Assembly: GCF_954871325.1 (NCBI RefSeq) | Contig: NC_088775.1 | Span: 74,563,561-74,627,560 of the forward strand | DNA from: Gordionus sp. m RMFG-2023 | Lineage: Eukaryota > Nematomorpha > Gordioida > Chordodea > Parachordodidae | Reading direction: 5' to 3' | Length of the DNA stretch: 64,000 nt | Shown: positions 11,613-23,110 of the stretch, in pieces | Numbering within the stretch: position 1 is the first letter of the stretch | How the letters are laid out: each line of letters opens with the position of its first letter | Notes under the pieces: generated by a model | Seen by the model: the letters and a program-made list of their open reading frames with translations, nothing else | Databases searched by the model: none | Told to the model about the DNA's origin: nothing | Position numbers and translations under genes: made by a program

Positions 11613-13470
11613 AATTTTATTCCTATTCTATCCGAATATACATCATATTTACAAATACTTAATGCATTTTGTCACGCAAGGCATTATTTTAAATTTATAA
11701 AGTGTCATTCAAAACATTTTAAATGATTCTCGTGAAATTTGAGATAATTATTTAAAATAATTTTATGAAGTAAAATTCTATATACTAATTATATTTTTAA
11801 AAAGATTTTGTTCTATATTTGTATTAGTTCATTCCGATTAAAATCATATTAATTCATTCGAGATTTTTAGTTGGATTTTTTAAATTAATCATAGCAGTGA
11901 AGCAGCGGACAAGTATAAGTTATTTAATTTAATTTATCTTATATTTAAAATATCATTCAGGTAATTATAATTTTCGTAAAACAAAATAAAAATATTTTCC
12001 TGCATCAAAATCAAGATATATAATATATAAAAAGGTAAAATATGAATAAAAAATATAAATTTGTTAACATTTTTAAAGATAAAATAAATGTGAACAATAA
12101 AATATAATATATTAAGGTAAAATAATTCTAAGTTAAAAATAATTAAATAATGAAACAAAATAAAAACTTGAATATAATATATTAAGGTAAAATAATTCTA
12201 AGTTAAAAATAATTAAATAATGAAACAAAATAAAAACTTGAATATAATTTATAACTAAATATAGTTAAAGGAAATGCAAAATTATAATGCAAAGTAAGAT
12301 ATTTTTTTATAAGAAAATATATATTAAAATATTACGCTATGTTTTAAAGGATGAATCAAAAATTTAAATAAGAATAATTTAAAATAAAAAGGAATCGTAG
12401 GAATATCTAATATTATATTACATATATATTTTTTGAACCATAAAAATCTAATAATTTTTTTAAACTTTAAAAAATAAAACAAAGCAAAAATTAAAGAAAA
12501 TAAGTGGAATTTCTATATTTTATAATAAAACGAGAAAAGAAAAAAACAAATTAACTGAAATATATACCAACATAAAAAATTTGTGCAAATTTTTTTTAGA
12601 TAAACTAAAGTGAATTATTATTTCAAATTCTTAAATCATTTAAAATAGATAAATAAATTCTTCATTCTTTTATATATTTCTTTAAGGGTTAAGTTACGGT
12701 TCATGAAACTAAAAAATCTCTTACTTTCAACCCTTCGAATACTTAATCTGAAATTTATAAAACTAACTTAAAAAAAACCCTTACTTTCAACCCTTCCAAT
12801 ACTTAATCTGCAATCTATAAACTATTCTTTTTGGAATCTAGAATTGATTTCAGATAATTAAAAATATTTTTTATTAATAATTTTCAAAATACAAATGTAT
12901 TTTTTATTAATAACTTTCGAAATACAAATGTTCATCACAAATTTAAATAATTCAGAAAAATTAATTTTACAACACAATTTTCATGAATATAAAAAAAATC
13001 TCACAATTTCAATAATCCAGAAAAATAATTTATATACATCACAATTTCAAATAATTCCAGAAAAATTATTTACATCATAATTTTAATAATAATGTTTTTC
13101 TACAGTTTTGTTTTAAAAAGCATCACGTGCTATTTAAATTTTACCATAATCCAATCAACCTTATTTATATCGGTTGATTGGCATTACACAATATTAATAC
13201 ATAAATGTAGGTATATAAAAATACGACAGAGAAACTATAACCGTTCATTAAGGGTTCTGGTTTAGTTCGACGAGATATATTTTTTAAATAAATCATATAC
13301 TCCTTTTTATCAAAAAAAAAAAATTTTGAAAGAATTTTCTATATTTGTCCATTCTTGTGTGTATCAACATCTCTAGTTTAAAAAAAACTCAATCAGAAAA
13401 ATAGACAGGATGGACTCTGTTTTTATAACCCTGAACTTTAATCCTTCGATAGACATGCAAATAAAATTAT
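11613..13470. other. AT-rich intergenic DNA with local duplications
   Basis: No gene is supported. Two tandem duplications are visible. One has a period of 70 bp at about 12108-12245 (AATAATTCTAAGTTAAAAAT recurs at 12121 and 12191). The other is a roughly 70-bp pair at about 12710-12830 around CTTACTTTCAACCCTTC. Confidence 0.5.
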
Positions 13471-13473
13471 TGA

Positions 13474-14031
13474 GAACTCACACTTATCTACATTTCATTA
13501 TTATTATTTTCACGGTTGTTTCAAAGTATTTTCCGAAATGTGATAATATCTAATGCTTTTTCATCTTACCTTAAAAAATTAAATCTGGATAATAGCAAAG
13601 AAAATGATATTTGGGAGACTGATTCAGAGTACGGAGAAAGTTATACATTATTAGAATTTCCATCCGAGTTTAATCACATATATCATGATAAAATTAAAAT
13701 TGATAATGCTATAACACCAATTATAAAAAATTTTGAAACAGATAATCCTTTATTTTTATTTCCAAAGAAGAAATCCCTTTCTAATGAAGAGAAAACAATA
13801 TATGAGGAATATCTTGGAAAATATAAAAATTCTTTTGGAACATTTATAATTTTGGAACACAAAAATATATCTAAAACTAGTACTCATGGGAATATAAATA
13901 AATCAACTGATACGGTTAATGGAATAAGTTATCTAGGATTGACTCATAAACGTTTACTATTGAACCCAAATATAACTAACTGTGATATTCCTCCCTTTAG
14001 CTCTTTATTTAATGAACCAAAAAAATCATAA
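13474..14031 (+). CDS. GTF3C6: TFIIIC subunit 6-like protein (tau55 N-terminal domain)
   Basis: This would be a small subunit of TFIIIC, the factor that binds internal promoters of tRNA genes for RNA polymerase III in the nucleus. The frame is open from 13474 to the stop at 14031. Three blocks match my memory of human GTF3C6 in order and spacing: YTLLEFPSEF (human LVLVELSG), ETDNPLFLF (human DTERPILQV), and YLGKYKNSFGTFIILEH (human FAGEYEDTLGTCVIFEE). A further block, SYLGLTHKRLLL, matches the human KCHTMKKLSMTRTLL region. There is no in-frame ATG, so the first exon is probably upstream; an acceptor-like TTTCAAAG ends at 13526, but no first exon was identified. The acidic C-terminal tail of the human protein is missing or very short. 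The MTFMT start codon lies only 19 bp after the stop, in a different frame. The assignment rests on remembered similarity and is moderate. Confidence 0.6.
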   Translation, partial: ELTLIYISLLLFSRLFQSIFRNVIISNAFSSYLKKLNLDNSKENDIWETDSEYGESYTLLEFPSEFNHIYHDKIKIDNAITPIIKNFETDNPLFLFPKKKSLSNEEKTIYEEYLGKYKNSFGTFIILEHKNISKTSTHGNINKSTDTVNGISYLGLTHKRLLLNPNITNCDIPPFSSLFNEPKKS

Positions 14032-14050
14032 AATTTAATTTGAACACTTA

Positions 14051-15499
14051 ATGAAATTATTAAAATTTCAATTTCACAGTAATAAATATTTTAAATGCTA
14101 TGTTCATACTAAACAAATTAGAATTTTATTTTTTGGATCTGATCACTTTTCAGTAAGCTTCTTAAAATATTTTATTGAAATTAATCACAAATATCCAGAA
14201 AAAAATCTTATAAATTTAGAAGTATATAATTCTATTGAGCAACTTGATATATGCCTAGCACCACCCAAAAATTATAACTTAAAAGTTCCAACTGTTAATT
14301 TTCAAGAATACAAATGTGAAAGTTTAATTTTATCTAGTCCATTGGCATCTTACTATTTTAAACATTTACATAACAGCAATGATTATAATATATGTATCCC
14401 TTTTAAAATTAATTTAAATATATGGCCACCTTTATTATACTATTCTGATGAATCAAATATGATGAAAGAATTAAAGAATAAATATGATATAGCATTTGTT
14501 GCATCTTTTGGGAAATTTTTGTCTAATAGTGTAATTAAAGCATTTCCATTAGGTGTATATAATATACATCCAAGTTTATTACCTAAATACAGAGGTCCTT
14601 GTCCATTGTATCACACACTCTTGAATGAGGATCTTTATACAGGTAGTACAATTTTCAAAATTTTACCAACTGAAAAAGGTGAAAATAATAGTTATGACAC
14701 TGGGCCTATTTTAGCTAGAGACTGGATTAAAATATCAGATTTATATGAATATAAAAATATTGAGAATAAATCAGGGATTTTGAACATTTTAATTGATAGA
14801 ATTGCCCAATTTTCTGCAAACATCTTGAAAGAATCTTGGCCATTTTTATTAAATCCTTCCACTCATTTGAATTTGAGGCCACAGTCATGTCCAACCATAT
14901 TAGATTTAAAATATAAAATCTCACCTTTTATAAATCCAGATAAAAATAATAGCACTTTTATTATAGATGGACCAACCTATGCCCCCAAATTGGATTGGAT
15001 AAAGTTGTTAAATGTGAATTGGGCTAATACAAATCCTTTACAGCTAATTAAATTATATTATATCCTTGGAATACAATATAATGGCTTGAGGTCTAAATTT
15101 ATGGGGCATATTGTCAAACTATTGAACCCTTTTTTACTATGCCAATTTAAAGAAAATCACGATATTTTTTTGCTTGATCAACTATATTCAAAACACCTTA
15201 TACTAAAGAAATTATCCAACATTACCAGCTTAAATTCACAGAGCCAAAGCTTACATGTGGATTGTGACCAAATCACTAGAGATAAACCATTGCCAGGTGC
15301 TTTATTTTATAGCTATCAATTCAATTCCATCTTCATTGCTTCATACCAATCAAACAATCAAAATTCTAACATAAACTGGAAATGGATAGGCTTTAAAGAT
15401 GTCAAATACAGGGGCACTAAAATGACTGCCTTTGATTTTTATAATGGTTATTTATCAAAACCTGACTATCAAACTGAAATTTTAGAAGGGGTGGATTAA
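14051..15499 (+). CDS. MTFMT: Mitochondrial methionyl-tRNA formyltransferase
   Basis: The enzyme transfers a formyl group from 10-formyl-tetrahydrofolate to Met-tRNA for mitochondrial translation initiation. The 482-residue frame is intact and intronless. The formyltransferase N-terminal domain starts with IRILFFGSDHFS (about 23-34) after a short basic leader fit for mitochondrial import. The catalytic signature reads YNIHPSLLPKYRG, with Asn171 and His173 matching the E. coli Fmt Asn/His pair. The catalytic Asp is Asp216 in SYDTGPIL. The C-terminal tRNA-binding domain spans roughly 290-480 and includes WIGFKDVKYRGTKMTAFDFY. It is longer than the human protein (about 390 residues), mostly through inserts around 100-135 and in the C-terminal domain. 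The start is the first ATG after the preceding stop. An AATAAA signal follows at 15607. Confidence 0.93.
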   Translation: MKLLKFQFHSNKYFKCYVHTKQIRILFFGSDHFSVSFLKYFIEINHKYPEKNLINLEVYNSIEQLDICLAPPKNYNLKVPTVNFQEYKCESLILSSPLASYYFKHLHNSNDYNICIPFKINLNIWPPLLYYSDESNMMKELKNKYDIAFVASFGKFLSNSVIKAFPLGVYNIHPSLLPKYRGPCPLYHTLLNEDLYTGSTIFKILPTEKGENNSYDTGPILARDWIKISDLYEYKNIENKSGILNILIDRIAQFSANILKESWPFLLNPSTHLNLRPQSCPTILDLKYKISPFINPDKNNSTFIIDGPTYAPKLDWIKLLNVNWANTNPLQLIKLYYILGIQYNGLRSKFMGHIVKLLNPFLLCQFKENHDIFLLDQLYSKHLILKKLSNITSLNSQSQSLHVDCDQITRDKPLPGALFYSYQFNSIFIASYQSNNQNSNINWKWIGFKDVKYRGTKMTAFDFYNGYLSKPDYQTEILEGVD

Positions 15500-15606
15500 A
15501 ATGTGCACCTTATTGTACATATTTAATATTTACAACTATATTGCCAATATAAATATTTAGTTTATATAACTTTACCTAAGTTTATTATATTATAAAAAGT
15601 ATCTGA

Positions 15607-15612
15607 AATAAA
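15607..15612 (+). promoter_or_regulatory. Polyadenylation signal AATAAA
   Basis: A canonical AATAAA lies 108 bp after the MTFMT stop codon and is the likely cleavage signal for the MTFMT transcript. Such hexamers also occur by chance in DNA this AT-rich. Confidence 0.45.
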
Positions 15613-15619
15613 GCCTTAG

Positions 15620-17170
15620 TTAAATCTCTAATTTTTTGATTTATATATAATAATTATTTTTATGTAATGAATAACTATATTAGTTATTTATTATTAAATA
15701 CCAAAGTTGTGTATCACTTTATTATATTGATGATAATTTAGCCAATAAATTTTTGTGTATTGAACGGTACTACGATACTTTTGAAATTTTATTATATCTA
15801 TATCTTGGTCATCAATACCTTTTTTCTTATAATAGCTAATTTCCTATATTTCAATAAAAAAAATACTTAATTTCCATAAAAAATATTTGAATTGTATATT
15901 TGATTAAATTAATTCGGATTATTTAACATTTTATCATATATATTTCATAATTAATTCTCTAATTTAATATAAAAATTTAGAAATTTGAAAAATATTTAAT
16001 TACACATAATTTTTTGGTTCCCGTTCTAAATCGCTAAAAATTGGGAACATGGCTTATATCTCCTAAAAAATTTTTAAAGTAAATTTGAAATTAATATTAA
16101 TAGATACTAGGGGATTAAATACTTGTATTTAAATTGAAAATTTAAAAAAAATCGTTAAAATGGAAGAAATATAATCCAAATTCCCAACTGGGATTTTGGA
16201 TTATATTTCTTCCATTTTAGCGATTTAGAACCTATCCCAATTTTTTACAACCTCTAAAAATAATTTTATTTTAATTATTATTCGATCGGAAGTTATATTA
16301 CATTTTATCTTAAATAATTTTTAAAAGATAGTTTTTTTTAGTTTTAATATTAAAAAATTATTAAATACATACAAACTTCCTTCCCGCCCATCAGTTAAAC
16401 GCTTAGTTAGCGTAGTCGAAAGTGTTTTACTGATAGGAGGGGATGTCTCCTTAATATAAAATTTGAAATATTTTGTTAAAATCAAATAATATTTAGTAAG
16501 GAAGCTAATTTATAAATATTCTATATAATGTGTATTGCTATTTTTAATATAGATGCATATGCATTTGTTATATTTAGTTGCCAAAATATATCAATGATTT
16601 TATCTATCGTATCTAACACTTGGGGAAAATGCATGGTTATCTATCGTCGGCCCTTTTAAAATTTGTATCGATTTCAATACCTTGTAAAGGTATAGTTAAA
16701 AAGTCATCTAAATACTAGTACTGTAAAGTAATGTGGTTACTAATGGCGTTTTCTTTTTGAAGAAAAGGAAGGTCATTCGTTACCTTCTTCTAGAGGTAAC
16801 GGTAACGCGTTTCTTTTTTTTTGAGTTACTCGTTGCTTTAAATTTTTTCTTAAAAAATATATTTTATTGTGTTACAAAATTATTTTTCTAATTTTACAAA
16901 TAGGTAAGGTCACTGTTTGTTTTTGGTCCAGACTAAAAAAGATTAATACAGACCATGGTCTATTTATTTTTTTTGGTATTTTAAAAATATTTTCTTTCTT
17001 ACCTAATTTAATTCTTGTTTATCGGGACTATAAGTAAAATACTTTCTTATGGTTTTCATATGGCAAAATAATAATGAACTAAAAATTCGCAAAAACTAAA
17101 ATAACTCCTCTAAAAAAATAACCTAAAATATATAAAAAGGTAATATTAATTGAATAATAAAGCAAACTTA
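15620..17170. other. Intergenic DNA with an inverted-repeat (MITE-like) segment
   Basis: No gene is supported. About 16015-16260 forms an imperfect inverted repeat, with TTCTAAATCGCTAAAA near 16024 and TTAGCGATTTAGAA near 16215. Inside lies a cleaner hairpin described separately. Around 16740-16830 there is a patch with repeated GTAACG, and 16915-16960 carries a GACCATGGTC palindrome like one near 22.49 kb. Confidence 0.45.
16147..16225. repeat. Near-perfect hairpin
   Basis: About 32 bases starting AAATCGTTAAAATGGAAGAA pair with the reverse complement ending CTTCCATTTTAGCGATTT, with one mismatch visible. The 13-base loop is itself partly self-complementary (TTCCCAACTGGGA). Confidence 0.85.
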
Positions 17171-17189
17171 AATATTAATACAGGGTTTC

Positions 17190-17490
17190 CCATTGGAAAA
17201 AGTAAAAGTCCCAATCAAAAATTCAATCATAAAAGGAAAAGGTCCGATCAAAAAAGAGGGTCAATCATAAAAGGAAAAGGTTCAATCAAAAAAGGAAAAG
17301 GCCTAAACAATAAAGGAAAAGTGTCAATCAAAAAAGGAAAATTCCCAAAAAGAAAGGAAACAGTCCGATCTAAAAAGGAAAAGTGTCAAACAAAAAAGGT
17401 AAAGGTTCAATCAAAAAAGGAAAAGTGTCAAACAAAAAAGGAAACCAATCGAAAAAGGAAAATTCCCATTCAAAAAAGGAAAATAATAAT
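17190..17490. repeat. GGAAAAG minisatellite, left arm of foldback element 2
   Basis: The array is tandem and degenerate, with units like TCAATCAAAAAAGGAAAAG of 18-25 bp, about a dozen copies. The basic Lys-rich frame over it (from 17150) is an artefact. Confidence 0.85.
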
Positions 17491-18275
17491 TTTTTTAAAA
17501 AAAAATTATCAATTTTTATTTATTTTTGTCATTCCTTCTTATTTTATTTCTAATTTTTGCGATTTCTTTACTTTATTTGTATCTTTTCTCAATTTATTTT
17601 TCTTACTATATCTTTTCTCAATTTTTCTTCTTCTCATTTTTGATAATTCTTTTGTATTTTTAAAAATAATTTAAATTTAGGTCCATTTTTTAAACAATTT
17701 TTTACGTTTTTTTATCATACATACTACTTTCTATGATTTTTTCATTGTAATCTTTTACATACATTTTTAACCTTTTCAATCTCTTTATTTTTTCGACCTT
17801 TTCTCAATTTTTTTCTTCTCATTTTGGATAATTTTAAAAATAAAATTTAAGAATGATTATTGTATTTAATTGCGATTGCTAAATTAAATTAATCGTTTGG
17901 TTATAATGTACCTTTTAAAAATTAAATAATTATAAACTGTAATACCAAACGATATGTAAATTAATAATATATGAATCCCGGAAAAAAAAAACCCTAAATT
18001 TTTTTTCGAATTTACTTAAGACCTTATAATATCGGTATATTTTTATTTGGATTTAATAAGGTATAGACAAATTAGTATTTTAGAAAAATATATAATTTAA
18101 TTAATTTATATACAAATTTAATAATTTAGAATAATAATTATATGGGTTGACATAGAATATTGAAGGAAATCTCCTTCATAAAATCTGGATAGCTTTGCAC
18201 CCCATCACGGTATTCCTCGCAAAGTTTCTTTAGCCGAATCTGGGTATTGTAACTCTGCGATTTTGTTTTCAGTGT

Positions 18276-18569
18276 CTAACTACCTACACACCATCGTTTA
18301 AGTTTGGTTTCATTGGCAGCCACCTCGCATTTCATCATTTTAATCAATACCCAGATTGATGGGTGTTTATTCCCAACCAGATTAGATAAACGATGATTCC
18401 AACCTTCGCATTGATTAAACGTGCATTCTTCATCGGATAGAGTGCTCTCATTCACGTTCCAAGTTTCTGGAGGATCGAGACCCAATTCGACGTGTCTGGG
18501 ATTGAGAATTGCTTCTTGTGACCTCCATTGATACTCCATTGATGTAATGACAGTTTTAACCGCGCTCAT
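18276..18569 (-). pseudogene. MULE transposase C-terminal remnant
   Basis: The frame contains PPETWNVNESTLSDEE followed by CEGWNHRLSNLVGNKHPSIW, then VLIKMMKCEVAANETKLKR. MULE transposases end with a conserved (R)TNNxVEGWHxxF...HPxIWxFI segment, and the match in order and spacing is clear. Only this end of the roughly 600-residue protein remains and no catalytic residues are present, so it is a fragment. Its place between the inverted arms links the foldback element to the MULE superfamily. Confidence 0.75.
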
Positions 18570-19334
18570 AGCAGACTTTTCAAAACCATGTATATATATA
18601 ATGGATCAGGAAATAAATCTCGTTCTTGACATTTAGACATTATTACTTCGAATATTTTTCGTAAGTATTTTGTGTTTTTTTTGAGATTAATAATAGTTGT
18701 TAATGATTGTGGCATTCGCTTATAAAATTATTTATCAATATTAATTATTGCTAGGTTATACTAAAAAAATTAAGCGAAAATTGAGAATTAAAAAAATGAG
18801 AAAAGATCAGAAAAATAAAGATTAACAATGACTTAAAGCAAAAATGGGAAGAAAAATATAAGTAGAAAAAAATTTAAGAAAAATTGAAAAGAAAAAATTT
18901 TTGAAAAATAACGATTTGCTTTTTTTTCGAATTTTTTTTCCATAGGGTTTTTTTCCGGGAATTTTTTTTCCTATTGCAATAAAATATAATCATTTTTAAA
19001 TTCTTATTTTTAAAATTATCAAAAATGAGAAGAAAAAAAATAAAGATTAAAAATGACTTAAAGAGATTGAAAAGGTTAGAAATGTATGTAAAAGATTACA
19101 ATGATAAAATCATAAAAAGAATATTGTATGTATGATGATAAAAAAACGTAAAGAATTGTTAAAAAATGGACCTAAATTTATAAATTATTTTTAAAAATAC
19201 AAAAGAGTTATCAAAAATGAGAAGAAAAATAAATTGATAAAAGATACAGTAAGAAAAAAAACATAAAGAAATCGCAAAAATTTAGAAATAAATTAAGAAG
19301 GAATAACAAAAATAAAGAAAAATTTAAGGAAATT

Positions 19335-19655
19335 ACGATTTTCTTTTTTTGATTGACACTTTTCCTTTCCTTTTGGGAATTTTCCTTTTCGATTGACAAT
19401 TTTCCTTTTTTGATTAGACATTTTCCTTTTTTGTTTGACACTTTTCCTTTTTTGATTGAACCTTTTCCTTTTTTGTTTGACACTTTTCCTTTTTTGTTTG
19501 ACACTTTTCCTTTTGATCGGACTTTTTCCTATACCTTTGGGACTTTTTCTTTTTTGATTGACACTTTTCCTTTTTTGTTTGGACCTTTTCCTTTTTTGAT
19601 TGAACTTTTTCCTTTTATGATTGACCTTTTTCCATTTTTCATTGAACCTTTTGGA
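19335..19655. repeat. GGAAAAG minisatellite, right arm of foldback element 2 (inverted)
   Basis: Units such as TTCCTTTTTTGATTGACAC and TTCCTTTTTTGTTTGACAC are repeated about a dozen times, as the reverse complement of the 17.19-17.49 kb array. Confidence 0.85.
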
Positions 19656-19663
19656 AACTCTGG

Positions 19664-22600
19664 AAAAGACCGGTCCGGACTCTGGTACTTTTAAAAGATC
19701 GGTCCGTCTTCGGTTTCAGTCTTCACTATTCATAAATAATTCAGAGTTTTTAAGTCAGAATAACCACCAGATTATTTATTTTTATTTAAAATTTTCAGTC
19801 AAGATTGTTAATCTAATTAATATTGAATAAATCAAAATATGTTAATTCTTATTCTCTAAAATTATAATTTATTTTATAAATTATGTTTTATTCAGGTACG
19901 TAAACCCGTCAAAATTTTGCCTGGGTTCGGCGGGTTCGGTTCAGGGAAATATTTTTCAACCCGTGGATTCCGAGTTCTGCTCGGGTTTAAGAATTTTTGA
20001 ATTGGTAAAAAAAAAATCTATATCAAAATCATAATTAAAAAACTAGACATAAATTTGGTATAAAAAATTAATTTTTATTCTATTTATAGGCAAAATATAG
20101 TTAAAATACAAAGTATAGTCATGTATCAATTTTAGATTTTATTTAGACGTATTTTTTTAAATTAACAATATCCAATATAATAATTTTTACTTTGACTTGT
20201 TCACTTTCATTTTCCTCTAACTAATAATCCTTGAGAATAAATTAAAAATAAATGGCGTAAATGAATTTAATTGTTTAAAATTTATTAATACTCCAATAGG
20301 AATCTTTGATAGTAAATTTAAAAAAAATTTTAAAATGGCGTAAATGAATTAAGTTGTTTAAAATTTATTAACACTTTTTTAATTGGAAATTTAAAAATAT
20401 TATAAAATCTCAGTTAAATTATTAATATTTGTATTTACAATTATACAAATATCTTAATATATGATTATAAACAATACATTGAACCCGGGTTCAAATAAAA
20501 TTCCCGGGTTCGGTTCGGGGTTTTGTAAATTTTATAAATAGGGTTCGGTTCGGGTTCATATTATTTTCCCCAAGATCCGGGTTTTCTTCTCCGTGTTCGA
20601 TTCGAATCCCTGGTTTTATAAATTGTACATATTTCTTCAGGTGAAGATGATTTAACCTGCCCACCCCAATATGAAACATTTTTTACACCAATAAAAATGG
20701 TACAATGTCTACAATTTCTGAAATTGTGTCACATCAAACCTCAATTGTGGAATAAACATAGACAGTCTCGAAACTGTGAAGCCATTTTTAAGGAAAAAAT
20801 GGGGATATATCTGATTAAACCGGTTTTAACAAGACGGAACTCTTTTTATAACTCCGTTAAATTAATTTTCCCATTAAGGAGAATAAATAATTTAACGAAT
20901 CTAGTGATAAATCCTAATTGCGATATGGGACCTGTTGCTACGACTCTTTCGATTTTAAAACAGTTGATGTATCTCACTCCCACGATAACTATTTTAATAT
21001 TAAAATTTAAAAAATAATACTTTAAATAATTTCAAATTAAAGCTACTTATTAATAATCCTGCAAGTTATAAATAAATGGTACACAGTTGAAATATTGTTT
21101 AATTTATATTTTGATCTTATTTATTTTCAATAGATTCGAACACATCTATAAAGATGTATAATATCAGCAATAATTTACCTGCTATTTAAATTATATTAGC
21201 CCTGGATAAATTTATAGGTCAACGATGGTAGAAAGCTTGAACTTATTTCCATTTTGAGAAAATATCTTGACAGAAAGCTTCCTTTACATAAACAACGTTT
21301 ATTTTATGATAAAGATAAAAAAAATTTATCTGATCAAAATTTTGAAAATCATTTGTTAAAAATAAATAAAAAATTATTACAAAATATCTTATCTTATAAT
21401 ATATTTTTATAAAATTTTATTTAATTTTATATATAAGAAAAAATTTATTATAAAAAAATCTCATTTTATAATATATTATTTTTGTATGCAATATTTAAAA
21501 CGAGTTTGCCTTATTTCTGAATAGCTAGAAACGCGCCTTCCTTTTATCACAAGGTAACGTGTTCCTTTTATTTGACGTAACGAATAAAGCGTATCTTTTT
21601 TGACTTTTACAGCACTAAATACATGTAAGATTATGGTACAAGGCCTCATTGTTGGGGGAACCCTATAAAACTTTTTTGAACCTAACAATTTTTTATATGG
21701 GATTCTTTCTAAAAAAGTAAACAAATAGTTAATTTCTCAAATTTTATTATTTCTTAGACCGGGATTTATTGATAAATCGGTGTTTTATTAATATTTACGA
21801 TTTTTTGTAATCTTTTATATAATTTTTGTTTATATTTTATTTTTATGAAAACGAAAAGTTTGTCAAAAAAAGAGTATTATTTATGGTCCCAATATAAAAC
21901 ACATAATTAGTGTTCACTGCAAAACCAATTTTAATGTATCATAGACAGTAACTTAAAATTATTTTCTTATAAAAATTATTAGGCACCTTACGGAGACATC
22001 TGATAAAACATCGAATCAAAAACAACATATTTTGTATGGACAAAAAAACTAAAATATTCTTCGAATTATAAAAAAAAAGTAATTCTTCTTTCAGAAAATC
22101 TTTAAAAATCTGATCTACTCTTAATATTAATATATCATCCACGAGCACCTTAAATTTTCTCAGTACCATTAGATAAATATCAAACTGAACATATTAACCA
22201 AAACATATTAAAATGGTTTATAATAGACAAAAATATATCTAACATCTCCACTAAATCTTTCTTTTAATTCCTTGCAATGTAGCTCTATAAACAAAAGCAT
22301 TAGTATTAATTTTAATTAAATATTTGTATTTTTCATATATTTGATATAATATTGTTAACATTTTTATATTTAATAAAACAAGAATAAATTAAGTAAAAAC
22401 AAATTTTTTCATAAAAAATAGAAAAATTAAAAGACCGGTCTTTTTATTTCGGATTACGGTCTGGACCGATATTTTTTGAGGACCAAAGACCGGACCATGG
22501 TCTTCATTACTATAAAATAGAGTTGGCAAATTTAATCAAAATTTTTTAAATCACGATATAAAATCAGCCTAATTTATTTTGAAATTAATAATTGAAATCA

Positions 22601-22900
22601 GTATTATATACTAAAATATATTGGTATTCAATATTCACATTGAAAAAATTATAATACCCCCAAACCGTTCTATTTGAAAAAGAAATTGAACTTGGAAGGG
22701 TTTCAATGACATTTGTAACTTCTCTTAAAGTGCAAGTCCTTACCAGTATAAAGCTGATATCTTATTAATATTTATAGATTCGTAGAATAGATCGTAAATA
22801 CTTTCAAGCAACGATTATAACATTAATCTAGAACAAGTGGTCATCTTTTGCTCAGCCAACATAATATACCAGAAGAGGATGCATTAACTTTTTGTGAAAA
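19664..22900. other. Region without gene; possible decayed hAT-like termini
   Basis: No gene is supported. GC-richer islets stand out in AT-rich DNA: AAGACCGGTCCGGACTCTGG near 19664 and its loose inverse around 22430-22505 (GACCAAAGACCGGACCATGG) could be the two ends of one old element. Repeated GGGTTCGGTTCGGG motifs occur near 19920 and 20505-20560, as in hAT subterminal regions. An open frame at 20697-21017 (+) has no recognizable motif. Confidence 0.35.
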
Positions 22901-22904
22901 AGAC

Positions 22905-23110
22905 GATTAAAACTTCCCAGGCTTGCTAATTTAATTAGGAAGATTCTTTGTTTACCTGCAACCATTTCACCCAGCGAAAGAATTTTTTCCATCGCTGGAT
23001 TAATACTCAATGCAAAAAGGACATCTTTATGTTAACGAATCTTGATAAAATATTATTTATTCATGACAATTATAATTTTACTAAATCTGATTTCTAATTT
23101 ATTATATTTT
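22905..23110 (+). pseudogene. hAT transposase dimerization-domain remnant
   Basis: The frame reads NLIRKILCLPATISPSERIF followed by SIAGLILNAKRTSL before a stop. This is the hallmark hAT C-terminal segment (A/PxSxxSERxFSxxGxxxxxxRxxL). Upstream frames are broken, and no terminal repeats could be assigned. Confidence 0.75.

Larger units (their letters stand above)
17177..19662. mobile_element. Foldback MULE-like element 2 with minisatellite arms
   Basis: The left end reads ATACAGGGTTTCCCATTGG (about 17178) and the right end is an inverted relative, ending GGAAACTCTG at about 19660. Arms of roughly 690-700 bp (17177-17880 and 18975-19662) are inverted copies of each other: a GGAAAAG minisatellite outside, then shared AT-rich sequence. 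The centre (17.9-18.97 kb) holds a Mutator-like transposase remnant on the minus strand and a second, smaller inverted pair with CCCGGAAAAAAAAACCC (near 17978) and its complement near 18945. MULEs are known for long terminal inverted repeats, which fits. The expected 9-bp target duplication was not found, so the outermost ends may have been trimmed. Confidence 0.72.

Noticed and set aside
13410-13551. 47-codon frame starting ATGGACTCTG ahead of the TFIIIC6-like gene
   Set aside because: It is in another frame, Ile-rich from an ATT repeat, and adds no similarity; it may at most be 5' UTR.
17150-17674. Basic Lys-rich 174-codon frame
   Set aside because: It is created by the GGAAAAG minisatellite; the same kind of frame appears in each arm of both foldback elements.
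20585-20615. tRNA-like GTTCGAATCC text
   Set aside because: GTTCGATTCGAATCC occurs without a matching acceptor stem, D-arm or A-box; no tRNA could be folded around it.
20697-21017. 106-codon open frame
   Set aside because: It has no recognizable motif, no splice context and ordinary AT-rich composition; probably chance.
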